A stretch of DNA of 58,910 nt from Nitrososphaerota archaeon (GTDB lineage: Archaea; Thermoproteota; Nitrososphaeria; Nitrososphaerales; Nitrosopumilaceae): NCBI GenBank assembly GCA_028867785.1, contig JAGWFS010000012.1, positions 1-58,910 on the forward strand, written 5' to 3'. The position numbers were made by a program, and so were the translations under genes. Below, one piece after another: positions 52,030 to 58,910 of this stretch (position 1 is the stretch's first letter; each line of letters opens with the position of its first letter). A model generated the notes under the pieces. It worked only from the letters and a program-made list of their open reading frames with translations. It searched no databases and had not been told where the DNA came from.

Positions 52030-53385
52030 TTACATAATAACGATGGATGCGACGATTATCTGTTTTGTACCTTTTATAATTGGAATAGTAATACTATGAA
52101 TCTTATCTTCTGTTTCATTATAATTAATTACTTCTTTTCCATCAGACAGAACTACCAGTTGAGCACCTTTATTGTGTATCATATCATCCATTATATGTGG
52201 AATAACTAGTGTCATAGATCCATTACTTGGCGCATCTAATGATATGGCAAGGGATATGGTGTTTGTGTCATTAGTAATATTAGTGTCAAGTATTCTGTTG
52301 CCTTCTGTGATGCTATAATTTATCGTAAAATTACTGTTTGATGTGTTAGTACGAAAAGCGGAAATTTCTGCATCGTTGATTGCTGATTTTGTCCATCCCC
52401 TTTCTGCCAGTATATGAGCAGTATCAGGTCTTACACATGCAGGAGAGCCGTCTTCTGCTTTTATTACAAGAGTAAACCCATCAGAGCATTTGACATCTTC
52501 AGCCTTGATTCCTGATTTGAATTGTTGCAATGGCAAAAGAAAAGGACCTTTTACTATTACTGGGCCTCCAGTATTTTCAAGCACGGTAAAGCTGGTGCTC
52601 ATCGGACGTTCAGAAAATAGAATGGTCGTTCCTTTTCCAAGTTCATAACTGCCGCTCACATTGACCTCTGTACTATATTGTCCACTTGTGTCAGGCGTAA
52701 AGGTCCACCTCATTGGAATCTGTCCATTGCAAGCAGGAACTATCACGTCTTTTTTATCATCCATAACCGTTCTTGTATCATTATTCGTCTTTACAATTAA
52801 TTCGACAGTTGCACTCTTTACAACGGGTAACGCATTCAATTCGTTGAAATTTATTGTTATATTGTTACCTATGTGAAAAAATTCCTGCGTATTTCCTTCA
52901 GGATCAGACAGATAGAAATCATGCCCAAGCGCGGGGGAGGATATTGCGGGAGATTCAAAAGGCAAAGTGGCCAGCGGGATCATGGTACGAGCATTACAGT
53001 CATTGTCTAACTTGAACGAATTAGATTGAATCTGATAGTATCCGTTTTCCTTGTTGACGTATAGAAATAATCTATCGCCTACATTGTAGGTAGGATCATT
53101 TGAAAAATAGATTCCTTTAGCATAGCCATAGACAGTGATGAGTTTGGCTGACTGTGGATTCTTGTAATATTGTTCCACTTGGATATCATAACGTGTCTGG
53201 TTTGGATATTGCGATGACGAGTTGGTGGTAGCTGGAACTTGGGATAATGAAATCACTTTTCCTACAAGAACCATTTCACTATTGTTGTACCAATCAAGCA
53301 ATGGTTGGCTAGCATATGCTACATGAATTTCAAGGAGGCATAGGATTATCATACTAGGCATTATTAGAAGACGTAAAGTTTTCAA
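52030..53385 (-). CDS. Secreted TIMP/NTR-like protein with C-x16-C module and C-terminal beta domain
   Basis: 451 residues from TTG 53385. Signal MKTLRLLIMPSMIILC. An NTR-like domain (about 28-130; EMVLVGKVISLSQV, YNVGDRLFLYVNKENG) is analogous to 23948. An Ig-like region, the module (about 282-332; LAERGWT) and the C-terminal beta domain (about 350-451; LVVLSDGKEVINYNET) follow. This protein combines parts seen separately in 23948 and 50745. Monocistronic, with its own class A promoter. Confidence 0.82.
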   Translation of the reverse strand: MKTLRLLIMPSMIILCLLEIHVAYASQPLLDWYNNSEMVLVGKVISLSQVPATTNSSSQYPNQTRYDIQVEQYYKNPQSAKLITVYGYAKGIYFSNDPTYNVGDRLFLYVNKENGYYQIQSNSFKLDNDCNARTMIPLATLPFESPAISSPALGHDFYLSDPEGNTQEFFHIGNNITINFNELNALPVVKSATVELIVKTNNDTRTVMDDKKDVIVPACNGQIPMRWTFTPDTSGQYSTEVNVSGSYELGKGTTILFSERPMSTSFTVLENTGGPVIVKGPFLLPLQQFKSGIKAEDVKCSDGFTLVIKAEDGSPACVRPDTAHILAERGWTKSAINDAEISAFRTNTSNSNFTINYSITEGNRILDTNITNDTNTISLAISLDAPSNGSMTLVIPHIMDDMIHNKGAQLVVLSDGKEVINYNETEDKIHSITIPIIKGTKQIIVASIVIM

Positions 53386-53409
53386 AATATGTCATTTCTC
53401 ATTCTTCAA

Positions 53410-53440
53410 ACCTTAAAAAAGTGGCGCAACATTCTTCCGG
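53410..53440 (-). promoter_or_regulatory. Class A promoter (52030 gene)
   Basis: Minus strand CCGGAAGAATGTTGCGCCAC, then TTTTTTAAGG. TATA centre 30 bp before TTG 53385. Lacks the ACTGTGAAAAT part, like 58500. Confidence 0.7.
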
Positions 53441-53507
53441 TTTCATAACATCATCTTTTTGTCATAAATAAAAATTATCTGGATGAGAGAGATGTGCTAC
53501 CTACCAG

Positions 53508-53536
53508 TTCTATTTTGAGATCCGTTCGTTCGTAAA
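53508..53536. repeat. Short repeat shared with 20147-20176
   Basis: AGTTCTATTTTGAGATCCG then TTCGTTCG. Follows the stop of the 53537 gene on the minus strand. Confidence 0.5.
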
Positions 53537-54976
53537 TTATCCGTTATTTCTAACACAGGAAGACGTATGACCGGCCAAACATGATATGCTATCAAGCGGC
53601 ACAACTGCATCAGGCCAATCATTCCAGTTTCTTGGCTTGAGATACATATTCAATGTATATCTCCAGCCACTACCAAATTCGGCATGATTCAGGTACGTGT
53701 TGCCCCGAAAAGTTATCTTGACTGGATGATCCGGTGGAATCTCATACCGGGTGTAGTTATCCGCGCTGCCAGTTATCGATACTGTCTTGTTATCGTTAGC
53801 AATTCCCTCAAGTGCAAAGTAACTGTCATCTACATGGATTGGTTTTTCGCGCAGACTCTGTGCAATCATGTTTACAACCACTTGTACGCCTCCTTTTGTT
53901 ACATTGTCTGCATCTGAAAAGTTGAGGCTAGCACCGGTAACATTGAACATGACGCCCCCCGCTTCAAAAAATTTCCCAAATTGTGGAACGGAGGAATTGT
54001 ATATCTCGGCAGCTGTTCTTGCCCTTGATGCCCAACCTGATTCAACAAGTCTTGACTTGTTTTCTGGGAACACACAGGCGGCAGAACTGTCTTCTTTCTT
54101 TATGATTATGACAAGGCCAGATGGGCAGATCGTATCAAATGGAGAGATCCCGTGCTTGGATTGTTGTAGTGGCAAGTAAATCAAATGACCATTTGGTGAT
54201 ATGTTCTTGTCTTCAGTAACATTGATTTGGTTTACATTTGCAGGATATGTAAAATTAAGAATTACTAATTGCTGGTTGTCTTCAAGATGTTGATTAATAG
54301 GTATCTTCAAGCCATTTGCATAGACTGACAGATTTTTCCCCATCATGTCAGAGTGCAGCTGCAGTTGCATAAAATCAGGCTCCAAGTCCGGTCGCATTTG
54401 CAAAGATAGTGTCTGCGTATTTACATCAAAAGAATATCCGCACATCCTGCCCTCAGATTCCACATCGATAGGCCAATTGGCAGGCCTTATGCTTTCTAAA
54501 GTTGTTCCAGCAAGTGAATGCAATGTAGGACCGCCTGGACCAGTATAGTAACTCATGATGTCGTCAAAGACAATCTCACGAGTCGTAGGGGAAAATTCTG
54601 CTTTTACTGTATGATAGCTGCAATCAAAACTCACCTCGGTTTGATTCAAAACTCCCGGTATGCTATTCGTAAAATCTGCGAGGCCTACTGCTCCGTGTTC
54701 GAAGATATCTCTTGGAAGCTTGATCTTTACAATCCCGCTTCCATGCGGTGTTATCTGTAGATTGAGTTGTTCCCCACTTGGGTATAATTTGATGCCCGTA
54801 ATTTTTCCATTTGTTATCCACGCAGGAATTGAGTAGTTATTTCCTTGCCATGTTGCTGAATAATTATAGAACCATGTATTTTCTGTCGCTACTGGCAATA
54901 TTTGGCCATACGCCGTATTTATTCCGATGATACATGTGATCATAGTTAATGCAACTATTACAAACAGAGGTTTCAC
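53537..54976 (-). CDS. Secreted surface protein with diverged C-x16-C module
   Basis: 479 residues from GTG 54976. The ATG at 55003 lies inside the TATA box, so it is rejected. Signal MKPLFVIVALTMITCIIG. An N-terminal beta domain (about 40-145; WITNGKITGIKLYPS, VKIKLPRDIFEHG) resembles the family's C-terminal domain, a possible circular re-use. A second copy (about 190-245) follows. The module (about 267-315) ends VESGWA and keeps the C-x16-C spacing with most other positions changed. The C-terminal domain (about 330-479) is unmatched. Monocistronic. Confidence 0.78.
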   Translation of the reverse strand: MKPLFVIVALTMITCIIGINTAYGQILPVATENTWFYNYSATWQGNNYSIPAWITNGKITGIKLYPSGEQLNLQITPHGSGIVKIKLPRDIFEHGAVGLADFTNSIPGVLNQTEVSFDCSYHTVKAEFSPTTREIVFDDIMSYYTGPGGPTLHSLAGTTLESIRPANWPIDVESEGRMCGYSFDVNTQTLSLQMRPDLEPDFMQLQLHSDMMGKNLSVYANGLKIPINQHLEDNQQLVILNFTYPANVNQINVTEDKNISPNGHLIYLPLQQSKHGISPFDTICPSGLVIIIKKEDSSAACVFPENKSRLVESGWASRARTAAEIYNSSVPQFGKFFEAGGVMFNVTGASLNFSDADNVTKGGVQVVVNMIAQSLREKPIHVDDSYFALEGIANDNKTVSITGSADNYTRYEIPPDHPVKITFRGNTYLNHAEFGSGWRYTLNMYLKPRNWNDWPDAVVPLDSISCLAGHTSSCVRNNG

Positions 54977-55001
54977 TTGTGATGTGAACTGTACGCCAAT
55001 C

Positions 55002-55043
55002 ATTTAAAAAATTGACGTATATTTTCACAATATCATTTTTCTA
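55002..55043 (-). promoter_or_regulatory. Class A promoter (53537 gene)
   Basis: Minus strand AGAAAAATGATATTGTGAAA, then ATATACGTCAATTTTTTAAATG. TATA centre 31 bp before GTG 54976; it fixes the start. Confidence 0.75.
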
Positions 55044-55092
55044 TGAAATGTAAAACTGCTGTTTTCTCCAAAAAAGACTCTTTAAAAATGGT

Positions 55093-55107
55093 AGGCAAAG
55101 TTTGCCT
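55093..55107. terminator. Short inverted repeat behind the 55171 gene
   Basis: AGGCAAA-G-TTTGCCT, a perfect 7-bp arm pair with one centre base, about 65 bp after the minus-strand stop at 55171. T run poor; could be a terminator or protein site. Confidence 0.35.
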
Positions 55108-55170
55108 TATCGGTCTTTTCGGTCTAAGAATAACCTGCGCCTTATAAGATACCAAGGTGCAACCCAAGAA

Positions 55171-56322
55171 TTAAGTGATGGCGTGTAAGTGAACCTCTGG
55201 CACGTATGCCAATCTTGGACTACTTCCCATTTCGTCTTCGCTTACGTAGAGTTGAGCAGTATAATTGCCAACCACAGTTGGTATCCATTGTAAAGCACAA
55301 TTTGACGAGTTTTGTTTCTGGTTACTGTTGATTATTACCTTGGTCCCAAAAAGTAAAGGGGCTGGGGAATGCAACACGGTTACATTCTGGACTACCCTTA
55401 TTGGAACAAAGACATCGGCCTTGCTGCCGTCGTCAGATATTGCCTGCACCTCCATGGCGTGGGTAACAAGAGGATTAATTCCTGGAGGTCTTTCTGCCCC
55501 CGCCATCATAATTTTAGCAGTTGCGCCTTCTGGGCCTGCCTCAACTGTACTTTGGACAATCTTTACCCATCCACCGTTTGGCAGTTGCGTTGCGACAAGA
55601 CGAACATGGGTTTTAGTTGGAGAAGTAATTGTAAGAGGAATTTCCTGATGCGTGATAAAACCAAGCCATGGTCCATTGCCATCCTTGCCCTTGGCACAAT
55701 ATTGGCCATAGCTTTGCTCCAACTTGCCTGCACTCATCGATATGTCACTCTGGCTTTTTTCCACCACAAGAGAGAAGGACCCTAGAGTGCCGCTCTGCTC
55801 TGCTTGCTCTCTCCAATATTCTTTCAGGTTTGCAATGTTTTGTTGAACAGGAGAAGGGGTAGCTACTCCGGCAGCAGGATTCATGACCTGTATGTCTTTT
55901 CCAGTGGCAAGATCTTTGATTGCCCCGCGTCCAGCTATTTTTATCGTGTATGTACCAGGCTGTGCACTAGAATCAACATAAATGTAAAGTGTGCCATTAA
56001 TTTGGTTGATCTTGTATATCGAGTCGTCTATAACATCTGGAGCGACCCATCCCTGTACGCCATCCGGTTGACCTGTAAGCATAACCTGTGTGATTGATTC
56101 CATTGCGTATCCTTTGCCTAGCTTGACAAGTATTGGAACTTCTACAGAACCTCCCTGTCCTACTTTGACCGATATCTGGTTTCCATCAATGGATGTGAAG
56201 GCAAGTGGAGGGTTTTGCAGTTGGTTGTAGTAAGTCATTTCATTATCTGCATGCGCATCTTGGATGCACATTGTTATGATTATTGCAGAAATACCAATTA
56301 TTGTAAGATGTGAAATTTTCAT
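55171..56322 (-). CDS. Secreted beta-rich protein
   Basis: 383 residues. Signal MKISHLTIIGISAIII...HADN. A beta domain (about 40-150; VEVPILVKLGKGYAMESI) is followed by a domain (about 240-330; AGPEGATAKIMMAG) matching 47694 and a C-terminal Ig-like domain (TVVGNYTAQLYVSEDEMG). No C-x16-C module. Last of the three-gene operon from 58476; 10-bp gap to 56333. Confidence 0.78.
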   Translation of the reverse strand: MKISHLTIIGISAIIITMCIQDAHADNEMTYYNQLQNPPLAFTSIDGNQISVKVGQGGSVEVPILVKLGKGYAMESITQVMLTGQPDGVQGWVAPDVIDDSIYKINQINGTLYIYVDSSAQPGTYTIKIAGRGAIKDLATGKDIQVMNPAAGVATPSPVQQNIANLKEYWREQAEQSGTLGSFSLVVEKSQSDISMSAGKLEQSYGQYCAKGKDGNGPWLGFITHQEIPLTITSPTKTHVRLVATQLPNGGWVKIVQSTVEAGPEGATAKIMMAGAERPPGINPLVTHAMEVQAISDDGSKADVFVPIRVVQNVTVLHSPAPLLFGTKVIINSNQKQNSSNCALQWIPTVVGNYTAQLYVSEDEMGSSPRLAYVPEVHLHAIT

Positions 56323-56332
56323 CTCTTATATC

Positions 56333-57991
56333 CTATGGAATCGGTTGTCCAATCCTGTATTCTGCAGTGCCTCCGGATATTCCAAGAATCTTGGCGTCAA
56401 GCATCTGGGCTGGGCAGCTTCTTGATCCGGTGAACACTGGAATATCAGACGGACTCAAGTGAGAACTGTCAATGTCTATTGCAATTGGCATCAGGCCGCA
56501 AAACTGGGCCAAAGACAGCCAGTAGACGCCCTTGATACCTTCTTTTGCAGTTACAGTATAAACAACAGTAGTATCAGAACCCTCTGTCAATGGAATCGAT
56601 AAGGGGCTGCCAGAGATGGCAACATCAGATGTAGTAAGTGGAGTATAATTTGTTGCATTGACAATGTAGACCCTTGACCAGCTATTCATGGTTCCAGTGT
56701 TGGGCAAACGCGATGTATACTCGACAAATATCTTCGCAGAGGAATTGGATTTCATGAAAAATACCAATTGGTGTGGCGCAAGCCTTAACGTATCAGGACC
56801 TATCTTGAAATCTGGAACATCACCACTAGTTTGATTGGAATTTGCCTGTGACACAGTTTCCGTAGTTAGGATCTGTGATGCCCAACCGCGCAGGATTAGA
56901 GCAGACGCAGTCTCTTTTCTCACACATGCTGGCGAACCGTCTTCTGCCTTGATTACTAGAGTGAAACCATTTGCACATTTGACATCTAATGCAGAGATTC
57001 CTGACTTGAATTGTTTTAATGGTAACTTGATAACTGGCATAATATTGCCAGATGTTCCCGGCCCTCCACCCATGGCAACTTGACATTGATGTGACTCCAT
57101 TGTAGGATAGGTTGCCTTTACTACTTTCATTGTTGTCATGTCTATCTCTATCCATGCCCACCAATCATTGTCACATGGTATTGGTGCACTATTTGAAGGA
57201 GATTTTAGATTGACAATGGCATACTGCCATTCAAAGCCCCCAGTTGCAAGTTTATTGTTTCCAAGAAACCCCACATCCACATAATGCCAGTCATGTGACC
57301 ACTTTTGCAGCTCTGGAATATCCAGTGCTATTTTGACTAGTGACTGCGTCTCTGATGGCGTCAATGTTGGCGATGCTGAACGAAGTATAGAATATGGAAT
57401 GGGTTGTATTTGATTTGTAGAATTTTTTAATATAGTATTATTTGTAAACTGCCCCTCAGTCTGTACACTTTTTATTGTATTGTTTGAGTCAATGTTGATT
57501 CTCTTGTACAGCATGTTAGAATATCCAATCAAACTCATCTTTGGGGTAAAGTCAAACATAGCAGGACAATTGTACCCTGCCGTAAAGAATTGTTTGTAAA
57601 TATCTGGACTTACCTCAGATTCGTTTAATCCTACTATCAATGGAGTTTCACCACAATAGTACAAGAAAAGTGCAAAAACTCCTTTTGTGTTGTTTTTTGC
57701 AGTTATGGTATATGTCACAGTTACATTGTCTTTTCCTGCTTTGAATGAATTCGGATCAGTTATGATAGTCATGTTATTAGAGTCTGCTTGCACCGGTGAT
57801 GCAGCAGACGGAAGGTAAATTCCCGGCGAGAGGTTCCAAGTTTTGTTATTAGGTACAGAGAATGTGAAATTTGCGTATATTTTAGAAGTAGAGTTTGTTT
57901 TCATGAAAAATGCAGTACCGCTAATTCCGTGCACAGATGGGAACATGGAGAACAGCAGGACCGCAATTATTGAAAAATACACAGTTTTCAT
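56333..57991 (-). CDS. Secreted surface protein with two FMKSNS domains flanking a C-x16-C module
   Basis: 552 residues from ATG 57991 (ATGA overlap with 57988). Signal MKTVYFSIIAVLLFS. First FMK domain about 25-165 (FFMKTNSTSKIYANF, YTITAKNNTKGVFALFL). A PepSY-like middle (about 200-310; WAWIEIDMTTMKVVKATYP) resembles 16699. Module about 319-370 (ILRGWA). Second FMK domain about 395-540 (FFMKSNSSAKIFVEY, KGVYWLSLAQFCG), closest to 23948. The most composite member. Confidence 0.82.
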   Translation of the reverse strand: MKTVYFSIIAVLLFSMFPSVHGISGTAFFMKTNSTSKIYANFTFSVPNNKTWNLSPGIYLPSAASPVQADSNNMTIITDPNSFKAGKDNVTVTYTITAKNNTKGVFALFLYYCGETPLIVGLNESEVSPDIYKQFFTAGYNCPAMFDFTPKMSLIGYSNMLYKRINIDSNNTIKSVQTEGQFTNNTILKNSTNQIQPIPYSILRSASPTLTPSETQSLVKIALDIPELQKWSHDWHYVDVGFLGNNKLATGGFEWQYAIVNLKSPSNSAPIPCDNDWWAWIEIDMTTMKVVKATYPTMESHQCQVAMGGGPGTSGNIMPVIKLPLKQFKSGISALDVKCANGFTLVIKAEDGSPACVRKETASALILRGWASQILTTETVSQANSNQTSGDVPDFKIGPDTLRLAPHQLVFFMKSNSSAKIFVEYTSRLPNTGTMNSWSRVYIVNATNYTPLTTSDVAISGSPLSIPLTEGSDTTVVYTVTAKEGIKGVYWLSLAQFCGLMPIAIDIDSSHLSPSDIPVFTGSRSCPAQMLDAKILGISGGTAEYRIGQPIP

Positions 57992-58476
57992 TTTTTCTTG
58001 ACACTTGCATATTTCGCAAGTCCTATCACGCCAAGCAGCCACAAGGCATTTGAAGATACAAAAGGCAGGCTGGCATACATGTAGGGGGTAGCGTCAAGCA
58101 TGTTGAAGACAAGGGTAGTTGCCTGATCATGCACGTTTAATATTCCAGTATGAAAATCTGAGCTCCAAGACGGAGCATGTGCAATATTGTTTGCAGTTCC
58201 AAGCATAGCCTGCAAGTCATTTTGCATCAATCCAAAGTCTGTGTCATCTGTAGGCGATATCCAGACAGGGTTGCCAGATGCTGGCAAGAGTCTTTTCACT
58301 GTCACAAGTTCGTTTTGTATTGTTTGAGGATCTGAGGTGGCCTGCACTTGAATCAGTATGCCTCTTGCCCTGTCTATGGGATGTATGAAATTGGTGTGAA
58401 ACTGGTTTGTAAGTGTGATGCCAAGAGCTATTGATGAGAGGCATATTGCAATTATTGTAAGATTGTAAATTTTCAC
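57988..58476 (-). CDS. Small membrane-anchored protein
   Basis: 162 residues from GTG 58476 (TATA box 29 bp upstream). N-terminal helix MKIYNLTIIAICLSSIALG, a helical external domain (ARGILIQVQATSDPQTIQNE..., HTGILNVHDQATTLVFNML) and a C-terminal helix with basic end (LWLLGVIGLAKYASVKKK). No family recognised. First gene of the operon 58476-55171. Confidence 0.75.
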   Translation of the reverse strand: MKIYNLTIIAICLSSIALGITLTNQFHTNFIHPIDRARGILIQVQATSDPQTIQNELVTVKRLLPASGNPVWISPTDDTDFGLMQNDLQAMLGTANNIAHAPSWSSDFHTGILNVHDQATTLVFNMLDATPYMYASLPFVSSNALWLLGVIGLAKYASVKKK

Positions 58477-58499
58477 TTTGATACGTACTGGATAGGTAT

Positions 58500-58530
58500 G
58501 GTTTAAAAAAGTGGCGCAACATTCTTCTGT
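58500..58530 (-). promoter_or_regulatory. Class A promoter (57988 operon)
   Basis: Minus strand ACAGAAGAATGTTGCGCCAC, then TTTTTTAAACC. TATA centre 29 bp before GTG 58476. Confidence 0.72.
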
Positions 58531-58649
58531 TTTTGCAATCAGTTGCAACTAGATTCTAGATTCGGAGATGTTAAGTTTTATTCAATGTTGCATAATAGAC
58601 ATAAAATCACTAAAAAATCAACCCAGTGACTTGCCCCCTTTTGGATCTA

Positions 58650-58910
58650 TCACTTGCTTGTAACATTGAACGGTTGCGTATAGTTCTGGCCAAATGTTGC
58701 CGTATTGTTTTGTAGAGTCATATTGTCTGGCAGTATAATACCTGTCCGGTTTATCGGTAAAGCCTGTAGCTGTGTCTGGCTGGCACTGTTTGTATTCTGT
58801 GACATGGTATCGTTGGAAACCGGACCGTAAAAAAGCGGATTAGGACACGATGCGTTTACTTTCATTCCTTGATATACATTGTTCTGCATGTTGCCTGTTT
58901 GCATTAGCCT
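58650..58910 (-). CDS. C-terminal part of a secreted protein (open at window end)
   Basis: At least 84 residues, reading through the right edge without a start. Rich in N, Q, T and S (SNDTMSQNTNSASQTQLQAL), with several N-x-S/T sequons and one cysteine. Probably the extracellular end of another surface protein. Family unknown. Confidence 0.5.
   Translation of the reverse strand, partial: RLMQTGNMQNNVYQGMKVNASCPNPLFYGPVSNDTMSQNTNSASQTQLQALPINRTGIILPDNMTLQNNTATFGQNYTQPFNVTSK

Overview
The window looks like a chromosome segment of an ammonia-oxidising archaeon (Nitrososphaerota/Thaumarchaeota, Nitrosopumilales- or Nitrosotalea-like; the genus is a guess). The basis is a gene pair for the thaumarchaeal 3-hydroxypropionate/4-hydroxybutyrate carbon-fixation cycle (ADP-forming acyl-CoA synthetase followed by a crotonase), a type IB DNA topoisomerase, an intron-containing tRNA-Met, and promoters in which a TATA box lies about 24-32 bp before the start codon (leaderless transcripts).

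Region 1 (1-12.2 kb) is housekeeping: the two carbon-fixation enzymes, an IscA-type Fe-S carrier, a stand-alone Lrp/AsnC ligand-binding domain, glutamate dehydrogenase, TatA, a UbiE-like methyltransferase, an NAD-dependent epimerase, a MrfA-like helicase, a short-chain dehydrogenase and topoisomerase IB. Region 2 (12.2-20 kb) has mobile-element character: an elongator tRNA-Met with a 17-nt intron, a tyrosine recombinase directly behind it with a degraded copy of the tRNA 3' end between them, a VirD4/HerA-type ATPase with a nuclease-like C-terminal part, and a winged-helix/RelE pair.

Region 3 (16.4-34.7 kb) and region 5 (44.8-58.9 kb) are two blocks of minus-strand genes for secreted or membrane-anchored proteins, nearly all starting with the same short signal sequence (MK-[TIV]-L-[HY]-L-x-I-I). 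Ten of them share an undescribed module of about 50 residues with an invariant C-x16-C spacing and a terminal RGWA-like motif. It is combined with at least five other recurring beta-rich domains, TIMP-like domains and beta-propellers. Thirteen operon starts carry near-identical promoters in two classes, so the blocks look like one co-regulated, domain-shuffled surface-protein repertoire. One operon also contains an orphan Cdc48/VAT N-domain protein. Three proteins end in PEF- or QEF-plus-transmembrane tails resembling archaeosortase signals.

Region 4 (34.9-44.6 kb) lies between the blocks. It holds two large beta-rich surface proteins, a DUF2283/DUF4258 pair, an AbiE toxin-antitoxin pair with an RHH protein, and small membrane and PH-like proteins. 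Two genes in region 5 are split by single-nucleotide frameshifts in T homopolymers. A 78-codon gene occurs twice, 33 kb apart, at 97.5% DNA identity (6 differences in 240 bp).

All functional statements come from reading motifs; no database search was possible.
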